Source of the DNA: Stereocaulon alpinum
Lineage: Eukaryota > Ascomycota > Lecanoromycetes > Lecanorales > Stereocaulaceae
Assembly (NCBI GenBank): GCA_018257865.1
Contig: JAEUBA010000113.1
Span: forward strand, 18,258-82,257
Direction of reading: 5' to 3'
DNA: 64,000 bases
Shown: piece by piece, positions 35,345-46,886 of the stretch
Numbering within the stretch: position 1 is the first letter of the stretch
How the letters are laid out: each line of letters begins with the position of its first letter
The notes under the pieces: model-generated
The model's database searches: none
What the model was told of the DNA's origin: nothing
The model's input: the letters and a program-made list of their open reading frames with translations, nothing else
Position numbers and translations under genes: made by a program

Positions 35345-37807
35345 TCATCTTTCCAGACCTTCGCTGGGTGCACCCTGTCTTAAAAGCCCCCTTTCCCCAA
35401 GATGGATGATTGCCCTTAGAATCTCGTGGTCCTCTTTTTCCTTCTCCTGTTCCACAAGCTAGAAGAGCAAACGATCAGCACGAGCGCCCATTCAGGGAGA
35501 ACTCTCAATGCGACACTCACCCGTTGGTGCAAGCCGATTCTCGCTGTTCTCTTGTCGACCTTGAGGACTTCCATATCCCGAGCCCCATGACTCCCTCTTT
35601 CCGGTAGTTCGTGTCGAAATCTACAGTTGTCGCCTCGTTTGCACCGCCCGTTCTTGAGAAAATCTCGACATATAAGCTTTGGCTTTCTACGCGGCGGAGG
35701 TAGAATCCTTTCGGGGCCGTCTCGTCGTGACGAAGCCTGATCTGGACTATCGCTATCTGCGTCCGAGGAAGTTGAGCCGCTGGAGGAGGTATCGTCTTCA
35801 GATTCTGTAGAGAAAATTTCTGAGCTCGAGTCGGACATGGATATGCTAGAGCTCTGAGAAGCCTTCTGAATACTAATAATGGCAGATACGTCACCCTCTA
35901 GGCGGTCTGGGTCGTCGGACAGGCTTGACACGGGCTTTTCAATATCTAATGCAAATGTTGAGGGAGCAGGTTCCGATTGATCATCCGGCGCTGCTGGCTG
36001 AGAAGTTGGCGTCAAAGGATCTGGAATTGGGAACACAGCTTCCTCCTTTTCCCGCAGCGTAGTGAGCGCTGAATTTTGATTTACCGTCTCGTTTGCTTTC
36101 TGCTTCGAGTCAAGGAAAGGCTCCGCCTGTACTGGCGTCTCGATGATAGCATTTGTAAAAGGGGCCTCTCCAGGCTTTGTAACTTGAGCTTCGGCAGATT
36201 TTTGGTCGTGCGGTACATCGCTGTTCGGTCGCGTTCGCTCAGGGCTTTCGCCAGATCCCATCTCATAACGCCCTTTTGCCTTACCCTTGAGCTTGTTCTT
36301 GGAAGCTTTGGCCTCTGCTTTGGCAGCACGCCTCTCTTCCCTTTCGAGCTGCTTGCGAAGCTTCTCAACCTTACGCTTAGCTTTCGTCGCTGCGTCTTCA
36401 CAATTTTCCTCGAACTTCTTTTGCTTTCGCATTTGCTCTTCGTCCCTCTTCGTCTTCAGACTTTCTTCTCTTTCTATCTTTTGCTTTTCCTGAGCTTCTT
36501 TCCGCTTCAAGTTTGCTGCTCGTTGGGCTTCTTGATGCAGCCGTTTTCGCTCTGCAGTCTCTGCAGCACGAACTTTCGTTGGGAAGCGTTTCTTTCGCTC
36601 TTCAATCCAGTTTGTAATATCCGAAGAAGATTGCAATGTAGAAGTTCGCCCTCTGTACTCGAATTGGAGCCTGCCAAGCTTTGTCAGCGAGCTGCCATCA
36701 TATGAGAATTTGTTAATCTTACAATTGTGGTCCCCTGTTGACGGCTGACGCAAGCCTTGCCTCCTCATCTGCATCATCCTCCACCTCTTCCTCGCTAGAC
36801 TCATGCTCCTCTGTCTTAGGAGTCAAACCTAGCTGGTTATGTTTTCTCTTCTTCTTCTTCCGCGGGTTTTTAGGTCCTTCTTGAGGAGCTGGTGGTTTGA
36901 CAGGAAGAGGAAGAGGTGCACCAAAGCTTGGTACAGCAGGAGCGGCTTGAGGTCTTGGATTAGGATTACGCGGCCTATTGAACGCATCTTCATGTCTACG
37001 TTTCTGACCTTGCCCTCGGTGACTTGAAAAGGGGTCGAGAGACTGATGGCGCGCAGTACCGTTGCTCAAAGGGAAATCATGTCGAAGGGGCGAAACACTG
37101 CCGTTATATGTGCCGTTCTGGTATGGATTTGCTGCATTCTGTTGCAGGTGTTGCTGAATCTGTAGATCTTTTCCTTGCTTGTCAAATCCCAAACGTAAGG
37201 GCGGGCCCATAAGGACTGGCTGGGTGTGAACGGCCCCATGCCTGGGCAGAAAAGGTTCGGGGTTCTGCGGTGCGTATGGATTAGGCTGAGTATTTGGCGC
37301 TGGCGAACCGTAACCGTGTGAGCCACAACGATTCTGCCCACTCATCTGCTGCGAAGGGCCCTGGGGATTCGAAGGAAACACCGCTTGGCTAGGCTGTGGA
37401 TAAGTCGCGCTGGGGCCAAAGTTTGGTGGCTGCTGACCATACTCTTGAGCTACATTCGCAGGATACTGCGGTAACTGAACCTGAGGATAGCTCGGCAAAG
37501 GATAGCCACCTCTGTGACCATTCACCTGAACGTTGTAGCTCCCTTTCGGCGGTACAGAAGCTCCACCGCCTGCTGATGGGTAGCCACTGTAGCTTGAGTT
37601 GGCGTATGCGGATCCAACATTCCCACCGCCCCTTTGACCTCCCCTACCATTGCCTCTCCCATAGCCTCTATAACCACGATCTCCTCTGTTTCCTCTCCCC
37701 CCTGGGTAGTTTTGGCCAGCGCCAGGCTGACTATATGCCGGGTAATTCTGCGTAGTCGTTGGGGGGGGGGGTGGCGGCGGAGGGAAGGTGAATCGATGGG
37801 CGCTCAT
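35345..37807 (-). CDS. NUFIP-domain protein with C-terminal CCCH zinc finger (box C/D snoRNP assembly, Rsa1/NUFIP-like)
   Basis: NUFIP/Rsa1 proteins act with Hsp90-R2TP to assemble box C/D snoRNPs. Three exons inferred: 37807-36723, 36670-35521, 35458-35345; 782 residues. The N-terminus is Pro/Gly/Tyr-rich with an RGG-like block (GRGNRGDRGYRGYGRG) and starts with a run of eight prolines encoded by an 11-base homopolymer. The NUFIP peptide follows the first intron (LQFEYRGRTSTLQSS, ITNWIEERKKRFPTK), then a long lysine/glutamate-rich helix. A CCCH finger (CRDFLKNGRCKRGDNCRFRH) lies near the C-terminus, with the closing LHQRLVEQEKEKED. The first intron (36671-36722) was placed by frame and a CTGAC branch site. 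Confidence 0.85.
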
Positions 37808-37917
37808 TTTCGCGTCATCTTGCCATGCCAGGGGAATCTGCCGGTGCTCCAATGTAGGGGAAGGGCCGGCATCTAGGTCTCCCTCATGCTTGACTATATG
37901 GCTGCGATTGATTGTTC

Positions 37918-39442
37918 CTAGCTGGTTCGCGCTACGGGTGAACTTCGGCAGTGATGAACGCGACGGGCCTCTTCGTCCAAAACTTGTTCATCTGGAGCAA
38001 TTCTATCTAATGCCTGCAACGCATGGATAGACTTCAATTCTACCATACTAGAGATCTCAGCGTGTTTTCTGGTCAAGCTTTCCGGTCTTAAATCATAAAC
38101 CCTACCTACACATGAAACCCTTATTGCAAATTGCTTCAAATACTCGCAATCCTCAAGGTTAGCCTGCACTGTCCTTTGTATGATATCTGCACCATCCTTC
38201 CCGAATTCTTTGATCCACTTTGCATAGTCACTCTCACTGGACGGCTTTACTTTACTTTCCTGCAACTCTTGTTAAAGATGCCGAAGCATAAGGAATATTT
38301 ACATGATATAGGGATTTGAAAGTGGGGAGAAAGAACTACCTGATTCCGTGACTTTGAGCCTATGCTGTCAATCGCTAATTCATGCCATGGTCTCATCCAG
38401 TTACCTCCCAGTTCGCTTTCCGCTCTTCGACAATCTTCAGGCTTCTCCCAATGCAGCATGGATTCGTCATACGGCAATCCGACGTTTCTACAGCATGCCT
38501 CGGTGATCGCAGCTGGGTGATCCAATAAGTCGTCTGCATCCACAACACAGATCTCGACTGCCTCCTTGGTCTCGAAATTGGGATGAGGATTCTGCTTATC
38601 GTCATGCGTGGCTATATTGGGCCCAATCTGACCAGTCTCCTCGAGATAACCGAAAAGGCGGCGAAGCTCGCTGTAACCCGAATCTTCTGGTCGATATCCA
38701 TTCCAGCCGGTTTTGTAGGAAATTGGTGGTGTATAAAGTCGATAACTGCTCGGGACGCTGAGGCGTGGATGTCTGATCAAGAAGGTGAAATGCATCTGCC
38801 GGAGTATTCTCCCAGGCAAGACGCATGGGTTGGACGGCTCAGTAAAGTGGGGTATGTATGGATATGGTATACACCGAGGGTCTCCACTGGCATCTCTACA
38901 CATACTTGCTAGGTCTTCTTCGGTTAAGAGCGAGGGAGCAATGGAAGGGGTTCCTCCATTGAAGGGCATAATGACGCGGGCCATACCTTTGGAAAAGACC
39001 CGCTTCTCCTGAAAGTAACCAACAACGCAGTCAGTCCGTAAGGTCCTGTACTGGTACAAATTCGAAATTTATTTGCCGAATAGGTGAGGGAGATTTTGAC
39101 TTACCTGAGGCTGGTTATTCAGGATTTTGTCCAAGGCAACTATGTATGTTGTTTCGTTTCCGGGATTTTTTAATCGAGCATTTTCATTATCGTTGTACCT
39201 TGGATGAAGCCTTCCCGGCCCGAAGAGGAAAGCATCATCGAAAGGCTCGTGTACGATTTTAACATCTTGGCGTTGAATGAATGCCTTGTTCATGGAGCAT
39301 TCATCAACAACGCTCATTTAGCGACAGGCCTTGCGCTTCACCTACCCTCTCAAATGCACGTGGAGCAAGCTCGGGGGTGGGCCGTCAACATAATTGGTCT
39401 CTGCGCCTTGACCGCGTGTTCCTTGGCAATTGCTGGTTCCAT
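37918..39442 (-). CDS. P-loop sulfotransferase-like protein with an apparent 1-nt frameshift in exon 1
   Basis: Resembles fungal proteins often mislabelled as branched-chain aminotransferase-like; the fold is that of P-loop sulfotransferases. Exons inferred: 39442-39346, 39284-39105, 39008-38340, 38259-37918. Seen: MLTAHPRACST (5'-phosphosulfate loop type), VKIVHEPFDDAFLFGPGRL, FLIRHPRLSVPSSY, ICVVDADDLLDHP and a C-terminal NLEDCEYLKQFAIR. Exon 1 is 97 nt, one base too long: after HPRACST the frame reaches a stop (TGA), while the next reading frame continues with the expected AFER. Either the gene is damaged or the sequence has an error. The end is uncertain: the open frame runs to 37918, about 50 residues past the family's usual end, and a short terminal intron is possible. 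Substrate unknown. Confidence 0.65.
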
Positions 39443-40261
39443 GACTATGAAGACGGTCCGACATGTGAAAGGGATGATTCGACGTTGGGCAAGGGAAGCT
39501 GAGGGGCAGTGATATGGAGTGGAATTTTGAAATAACGAAGACGATCACGGTTGTGTAATCCAAGAGTCTCTGTTTCCGATCTTTCACTTTCGGCGATGCT
39601 CGCACTACTACCGTAAGCATACTGTTAGCTTTGTTCGGGAATCGAGTAACAGAGCTCGTGGCTGGGGTTTCTTAGGTAGCACGTGCTTCCTGAATTGGGA
39701 AGGTCGTTCGTTGTATTCGAAGGCACCACTATCGGGAGCAACGTCCAGCATGAGGTGACTGAGCGGCATGTTTGTCACTCTACTATCTCGAAGAATATCA
39801 GTCCTCACTCGAGGTCAACAAATTTATCTACTGCATCATCGAAGGATGATCTATCGAATCCTCCATCGGAACCTCTACTCCTTCCCGTGGTATATGTTAG
39901 CAAGCTGAAGCGTATAAGCGAGATCTCCCTAAACATCAAAGTACCAATTTTCCGGCATCAGTTCAACGGTCGAAGTGTTCGCCGGTCTTGGTACACTACT
40001 TTCTAGGGTTTTTCAAGCGCGGTTGACGACCCTCCCGGGGTTGAGTAGTAAGAAGTTAAAGCGTTGGGCTTTTAGTTTGCCAGGAGTACCTTTTGCCTAT
40101 TGAGAGATCAGAGGAAGAAGCTGGCATTGAAGCCCTTTCTGCTCCGAAGGCACTTTCAGCTGTGCATGTACATCGTTCGTGGACCATTAAATGACGTCGC
40201 AAAGACTACCGAGTATACCCTTGATGATCTCAGGCGCGATAGCTTCACTACAAAAAGCCAT
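39443..40261. other. Intergenic stretch, no gene recognised
   Basis: 819 bases between the sulfotransferase-like gene and the NRPS relic. Only short ORFs without recognisable domains. A CACGTG palindrome occurs near 39680. Confidence 0.5.
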
Positions 40262-43200
40262 CTAAACCCGCACCTGGTCCCCTTCCGGTCGAGAGGAGTA
40301 GAATCTTAGATTTGCACTGTCATGCTCGAGATCAGCTACGCTGATCTTGCACTCGGCGTCTCCCATGTAAAAGTACTTGGTTTCCGCATCTGTATGATTC
40401 TGATTATTTACCGTGGAACTCAAGCGGGTCCAGCCTGGCCCGTCGGTGTAGTTCTTGATCATGGTTCGGAGGCCTAGATTTTCGTGCTGCATTGCAAAGA
40501 CATTTTACTCTTGGATGTGAGTGAGCGGATCGAGCATAGTCGAGGTTTGGTTGAAATCCACCCGTACTCCTACAACATCGGTGCAAGGCCCGATGAACTT
40601 GCTGATGTCAGGAAGTAAGAGGTTACGTCGTGACACTAAATGGCCGAACATCCCGTCGGAACTCATCGATGATCCTCCAAGTACGAACGACCAAGCTGCC
40701 TTTGTAAGTGTGGCAAAAATTACTGCGCGAGAGTTTAGAGACACGTATGGGATATATTGATGCACTCGGTCGTTGATGATGTTTTTACAGGATGGCTCTG
40801 GATGGTCAATATATGTGTCGTTGAGGATCCATCGAGAAGATTCGGCCAGAATGCTCGATCTCTGCAAGCTGCCTGTACTCAGTGCGCGGACGAAGTGATC
40901 AGAGTGTGGCAAAACCGGCAGCGATTGGTCCTCATACGCCAATTCCAAAGATCGGTAAAGCAGTGGCAACGACGTGCCGCCAAAATGTGCGTGTGATGTA
41001 CGCATAACAAGTGTATGGAGGTTCCCTTGGCGCTGCACAAACAGAAAACGCACGATTCGATTCCCAATGCGAACACCACAATTTTCATCCATACCACGCA
41101 TGGATATTGAGATTGACTTGGTATGATTTGTTGAATCGAGATGCTGAAATTCTAGATTATATGATTTTAAGACGATCTGTAACATCTTGGACTTGTGGAC
41201 AGTGAAGACTGTGCGAAGCAGAGGATGATGGCTGATAAGAAGTTTGCACGCCATCTCGAAGCGTGACACGTCAGTTGGACCGGTCAGATCGAATGCAAAG
41301 TATTCTACCCAGCCATGATTAGCCATGAGGGTGCCAGCACTTACACATGCTTGGATTTCCGTGGCCTCAAGGATGTCTGCGATTCCAGATCTTTGATTGA
41401 CAGTGGCTCGCAAATGACGTCGTTCAGAGAAGCCTCGAGATTCTCTACCTTCAACATTTGGAACGCTTGGGGTGACACTGACGGATTCGATTCACTGAGC
41501 TGGGCGTTGGCTTCAAGGGACATCGCGCTTGAGGTTGGATTATGGGAAATGTTCTCAGTGCTTAACTGTATGCCATCCGCATTTGCAGCTCCCACAAGCT
41601 GTATTGTAATGATGGAATCAGCACCAAGCTTGAAAAAGTTGTCGGTAGCGTTGATAGTCTTGGCTTCTATATTTATTGTTTTGGCCCAGAGTAGAACCAG
41701 CCGTGCTTCCATCTCTATGAGCGGTGATTGTTCTGGGCCTACGAACCGTCCAGATTCTGATGACGTACAAGCAGCAAGCTGCTTTGTCGCCATGGCAGAA
41801 CCCAGCTGGACTAGATGTTTTCGACCCGGCTTTCCAAAGACTGTCAACGGTAAATTCCACAAAGGTATGAAAGCTGAACGAATCATATAGGTAGGCGATT
41901 CGTTCTTGAGATTCTTTGATCAAGTCAGGGGGCAGCGACATCAATTGTATCTTCGAATCCACTGAGATGTCTATCAGACCGTCTGCAGAGTCAACGCTAT
42001 TTTCATTGACAACTAAGGATCCAATGTATTTTTGACATATCTTGGCTGCCAACCGGCGCAATGACATCCACTGCGACGCTAACCTCGGCAGGAAGCAATT
42101 GCCGTAAATGAGACTCAATGTCCCCCACTTCAATACGCTGGCTTCGGATTTTCTACTGCCGATCCTTCCGTCCAAGGAATTGTATGGAGCCATCTGCGTT
42201 ATACCGTCCTAGGTCTCCGCTCTTGTAAAGTCTCCCTGCCTTCTGACTAGTCATGGAGGATCCCTAACGAAGGAATTCGCTGTCTTAGTTGGGTCATTGA
42301 GATACCCACGAGCCGCGAACGGTCCCTTGATTAGGATCTCGCCAATACAGCCGATGAGTCCAAGCCACTCATGGCATGCTTCATCCACAAGCCGAGCCAC
42401 TTAGCCGACAGCCCGCCCAATGTTCGATGGCTGCTCTAAGTTGGCATCACGTACTACACAGACAGACGATTCACACGGCCCGTAGGCATTGATCAAATGC
42501 ACCCTGTTCATCCATCGCTGAAAATTCCCTTTCGAGACAGCTTCTCTGCCGAATACCATTGTTTTGGATCTCGGTAGATCTTCAGCTCTCATGATATTCG
42601 CAATTGACGGCGTCAGTGCAGCACAGTCCACATCCATGGAACGGATAGCATTGGCAAAGTTGTTCGTTCTATCATGTTTGAATGGTATGCAGACACACCG
42701 AACTCCGACTAAAGCCATCAGCATATCTATAACACTCATATCAAATGCATAAGCTGCCCATTGCAGGACACGGGAGCCAACGGTGATTTCAAAGGTCTTT
42801 GCGCAAGCTTTTGCGCTCGTTCTTGCTGTACGGTGTTCTCGAAACAATGCCCTTGGGTCTGCCAGTAATCCCTAAGGTGAGAAGTCCGATGGCTGCGTTA
42901 TGGGGGAGGACGGCTGGAGGCTCACTCAGGATTCTTGGACCGGAGTTTATGCCTTCGAGAAAAGTTGCTGTAACTTCGACAATATGTCCGATCTTGCCCT
43001 GTAGCAATCAAATCTAAGTTGGCGATACCAACAGGACTGTTGTCTTGATGTCATCAAGAATGCTTTCCAGGCGGTTCCTCCGATGTGAAGGCTCGAGAAG
43101 AACGCAAGCGCCTCTAGCCTGGGAAATCGCTAGCTTTGCAACAACAGCCCACTTCGACTTCTCGAAGCACAACGGCACGAACATCTCCGCATGCACTCCA

Positions 43201-43451
43201 AGGTCGACAAGGTGGTGCGCCAAAAACATTGAGAAGCTATCTAGCACTGAACAGCTTAGCTTGCCGTCCCAAGGACAGACGGCAGGGGCATCTGGGTAGC
43301 GACATGCATTGTCTCCTATGAGTGTGTGGACACACGACTCGATCGCCTCTGGATGATTTTGGTTCCAATGCAGAATTCGTTGGAGGTCTCCTTGACTAAG
43401 ATAGGCTAACCTGCTTTGCGAGGGCTCATTGCCATCAGTATCCAGAGTCAT
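40262..43451 (-). pseudogene. Broken nonribosomal peptide synthetase module (A-T-C), degenerate
   Basis: Three NRPS domains can be read in order but in several frames, with in-frame stops. From 43451 an adenylation domain start (CPWDGKLSCSVLDS, VPLCFEKSKWAVVAKLA) stops at about 43014. A second piece (43007-42789) has a weakened P-loop-like core (LGITGRPKG), and a third (42847-42401) includes NAYGPCESSV. Near 42153 the segment before the ribose-binding lysine region carries TAG. A thiolation piece has LGADSI with the pantetheine serine codon at 41616-41614. A condensation domain (41413-40508) has ISHHPLLRTVF but a ruined catalytic motif (SHAHFGG), then TAA at 40507-40505 and further in-frame condensation sequence to 40262. 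No complete product is possible. Any product of the ancestor is unknown. Confidence 0.88.
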
Positions 43452-44356
43452 TCTCCGAGGCGATGCCTCATTACCTTCAGACTTTAGACAAGGATGAAGC
43501 TATGTAACATCAATTTATGTAGTGACTTGCGTTCCGTAGGCTTAACAAGAAGGAGCTAGGAACGGAACAACAGCGAGGGATTCGAATTATAGTCTCATAT
43601 GCAATCGAGAGCTTTTTGCTCTCCCATCCGTGTACCGACCGCTCAAACACAGTGAAGCGCAGGATGACAAGGATTGTATCGTTATAATACTTCGGAGGAA
43701 ATTGGCACCTTAGCCTAGCATGAACATAGAAGCGGGGTGCGGTCACCTATATGCATCGTCACCTGCGTACTAACTGATTGGATGTTCGATTCGGTAACAG
43801 ATCGCGCCTCGCATGGCATTGTCCTTGGGTTGCGGAGACCCTCGGTCGTACTAGGATAGCAAATAGGAGTGCGCTGGAGATCATCGGAAGGGCGTTGATG
43901 GCGGTAACGTTGCTTTCACTGTCTTTCAAATGGAGAAGTGTTCTCATTAGAATTCCAATTCTTGGATTAACTGGAGGTCACGGTGAACCACCGAGTTATC
44001 ACTATCACTACCGTACGTACCCCCTATTGATGCAGTAGATGCCCCGCTTCTCATCTTTGAACACTTCATCAATTCCATAAGTATACAGAGGGTTCCTGAT
44101 TAAACTGTGACAGCATGGATTTGGCGCATTTCACAAGTATTTGCAAGTATGTTTGCACACACAGGACCCAAAGATCGAGCACAGATGGAGGACTGCCTTT
44201 GAAAAGGAGCATTGGCCCGGCGCCAAGGCCCGAAGACGCGCGCTTCTAGCCTTATCAAAAGTCATTAATTTGAACCTACACATCGCTTAACCTCTGAATT
44301 CGAGATCATACTTTCAGATTACAGGATCGTGAGCTCAGAGATCTCAGGAGCGCCTA
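43452..44356. other. Intergenic stretch between NRPS relic and rpc25
   Basis: 905 bases, no recognised gene. May include unrecognised NRPS debris on its left side and the rpc25 promoter on its right. Short ORFs only. Confidence 0.5.
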
Positions 44357-45316
44357 ATGTTTATCTTAGTAGGTTTTCAGCGTTGGATCGACGCACAATC
44401 ACTGATACTGTCCTTACCCAGACGACTATTGCCGACTTGGTACAAATCTCGCCTGAAGACATCGAAAAGCCAAGTGGAGAGAGCATCGAAGACAACATCA
44501 ACGCCAAATACGCCAACAAAGTAGGCTTGCTGTTTCTCTAATCTTAAATTCCTAGCTAATGTAAGATTAGGTAATCCAGAAAATCGGCCTATGCATCTGC
44601 GTCTACGACATTCTTAGAGCATCTGATGGTCTTATTGGTCATGGCACTGGTATCGTGAATGTCAACGGTGAGCAACAGCATTTAGTTGTAGAAGTGACAT
44701 AGCTGATGACATCAAGTCGAGTTCCGCCTCATTGTCTTCAGGCCTTTCAAAGGAGAGATCATCATCGGACAGATTAGTAGTGCCTCGGAGTTTGGTATGA
44801 AGAGTATGAATCCTGTTATCTCTGATATTGCTACCATCTCGTTGAATCGGGAACTAGTACGCTTAGACTTCTTCGACGACATTCTCGTCCCACCGAATCT
44901 CATATTCCCCGGAAGCTTCTTGTGAGCCACCCTTCTTATTTTGCCCGCTTTGCTTTGTGTAGCCTCTACGAAAGCTACCCCACCGATTTGTGCTCCTTCT
45001 GGACCTCTTAGGAACAATGCTTTTTATCGAGCTGACTCACGGTTCAGTAATGTACAAGAGCAAGTCTGGACCTGGGTAAATGACGGGGACGAGTACTTCT
45101 ACGACAAGCTCGATTGGGTACGCATCAGAGTGGAGGAGGAGCACTGGCATGACTTAACTCCTGTGGCCCCGTCTGAGCGCAACAATGCATCTATAGCGGA
45201 GCGTAAGAGCCCATACAGCATCATAGTGAGTCATCCTGTGGCCTGTCTCGGTTCAAGACTTACGTCTACAGGCTTCAATGATACAAGCAGGGCTCGGACC
45301 AGTACAATGGTGGTAG
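44357..45316 (+). CDS. rpc25: RNA polymerase III subunit RPC25 (Rpc8), stalk subunit
   Basis: Paralogue of Rpb7 that forms the Pol III stalk with Rpc17 and helps initiation; nuclear. Seven exons inferred: 44357-44368 (12 nt, MFIL), 44422-44520, 44571-44667, 44717-44803, 44858-44921, 45048-45225, 45272-45316; 193 residues. The N-terminal RNP-like domain reads TTIADLVQISPED, IEDNINAKYANKVIQKIGLCIC; the S1/OB part has VEFRLIVFRPFKGEIIIGQIS, FFDDILVPPNLIFPGS, EQVWTWVNDGDEYFYD and WHDLTPVAP. The family-typical tail GLGPVQWW ends the protein. Frame and these conserved blocks fix every junction; intron 5 (126 nt) is longer than the others. Seven exons in under 1 kb is dense for this locus. Confidence 0.93.
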
Positions 45317-46886
45317 GAAATGGACAAGTAGCTAAGACCCATGTAAGGTTTCAACCTGCTGGGATAAGGAGTTAGCCAGCAACTCCGGCCGCTGTTTATA
45401 AGGTGACATCCGCCACCAACTTCAGTCATGGTCACGGCTAATTATGGGCTTGCGAAGTCAACGGATCGACAGCAAGGCTGGCGGCCCAGCGAAGAATCTG
45501 CCATACTCGCTTCATTCGGCAAGCTAATGAATTCTGATTGAGGTGAAGGAAGACAGAATTGGCACACATGAAGGAAGAAAGAGCCCACTCTGTTATGATG
45601 TATTACTGCCGTAGAACTAGATAATCTTAGTCCGTCTCGCCCGTGAGTTTCGCACCACTCAATTGCATTTATTCATGCAGCTAATAAAGGCAAGGTTCTG
45701 ACATCAGAAGGCACTCCATGTTGTCGAACTCAGCTCCTTCAGCTCGAAAGCGAGCTTTACACTATTCACTCCCAAAGTGACTTCAGCTCACAGAGGCAGA
45801 AATTTGAGGCTGTGATACACTCGTATCAGTCAAACTAAGCTCACAAGATTTGAAAGCGATTCACTCAGTGCGCTCAATATCACTTGTGGAGCTCATTTTT
45901 GCCCACTCTATCTCAGCCAAGGCTGCTAGTAATGCAGCTTAAGGTGACCATGAAAGCTAGAGGTTTCAACACAATCTTGGTCGACACCAAGGCTCTTGAT
46001 GGTTGAAGCGGGCTGGATTTGAAGGCAAGCCGGTCCAATCACTAGGTTTGTTTGGTAGGTGAGCTCGTTTGGAGTCTAAACCACCCAACCGTTAAAGACT
46101 GTTGAACACCAGTAATTACTAGTGGTCTGAGTGCGGGGGTATCGGAAACGAGCTGCACTTCACCTAGATCCGGTACATTGCGGCTCAAATTGAATACCAG
46201 CTTCCTTGAAGATTCTAAGTCAAAATATACCGTATGTCCACCAAGTCCGCTGAGGAGGTTAGCGACGACAACAGTTCATCGTTAAACTATCGAGCTGCCT
46301 AATTGGTAGGGTTTAGGCCCAGAGGCCCCTAGAGAGATATCCCCAAGAAAAGGGTCTAGAGCTTATACAGTAGCCTACGCGGCGAGATTGGTCCCCGGAA
46401 CTTGCTATTGTCGCGGCTTGAAGATAAGCTTTCAGAATCAATCTAAGGACTTCCGGGCCTCAGCCCTATAACATAACCAGCACGGTGGGTTGGGTGGTAG
46501 GGCAGTAAGCCCTTCTAGCTGTTGTAGGTAATACGCTAACCTGATTGAGCTAACATCCCTGAGACATCTACACTTCCAAGTCTCAGCAGTACAGGCCGTT
46601 CCAACCACCTACCAGACAAATTAAACGGACTAAACCAGGATCACTAAGACCTTAAACCGGTCCAAATAACAGGGTTAAAGAGGCAGACTAACCACCTAAA
46701 CCACTGGAAAAATAAAATAAGCTGGGTAACCATTAAAGGCCTTGGTCGACGTTGTCAATTACCACATTTACATCTCAGCATCTCTTGCAGATGTTCCATT
46801 CTCGACTCAGAGTACTCTGAGATAGAGCGGCTCTTCGCTCATGGTAGGTAAATGTCTCTGAGATTGGTTTCCAGAAAGGTGCTGAC
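45317..46886. other. Gene-free stretch, possible degenerate repeat
   Basis: About 1.6 kb, the longest coding-free gap apart from the one at 1761-3336. No ORF of note. An 11-base inverted pair (ACCACCCAACC at 46080-46090, GGTTGGGTGGT at 46488-46498) and scattered similar words (TGGTAGGTG, CCGGTCC and complements) hint at an old transposon remnant, but nothing can be named. Its right end should contain the promoter of the BTB gene. Confidence 0.4.

Noticed and set aside
36076..36705. A 209-codon Leu/Phe-rich plus-strand ORF that looks membrane-like
   Set aside because: It lies antisense to the Lys/Glu-rich helix of the NUFIP-like protein; AAG/GAG codons read in reverse give CTT/CTC leucines, so the hydrophobicity is an artefact.
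1..43451. P450 plus NRPS plus sulfotransferase-like genes as one secondary-metabolite cluster
   Set aside because: More than 35 kb of conserved housekeeping genes lie between the P450 and the NRPS relic, so a shared cluster is unlikely.
44329..44541. An ORF starting 28 bases before rpc25 as a possible longer N-terminus
   Set aside because: Its first 31 residues come from the leader and from an intron read through; the conserved MFIL start and splice sites explain the locus better.
46470..46560. A tRNA-like stretch of GG-rich sequence
   Set aside because: No cloverleaf, no proper B box (GGTTCGANTCC) and no acceptor stem could be made.
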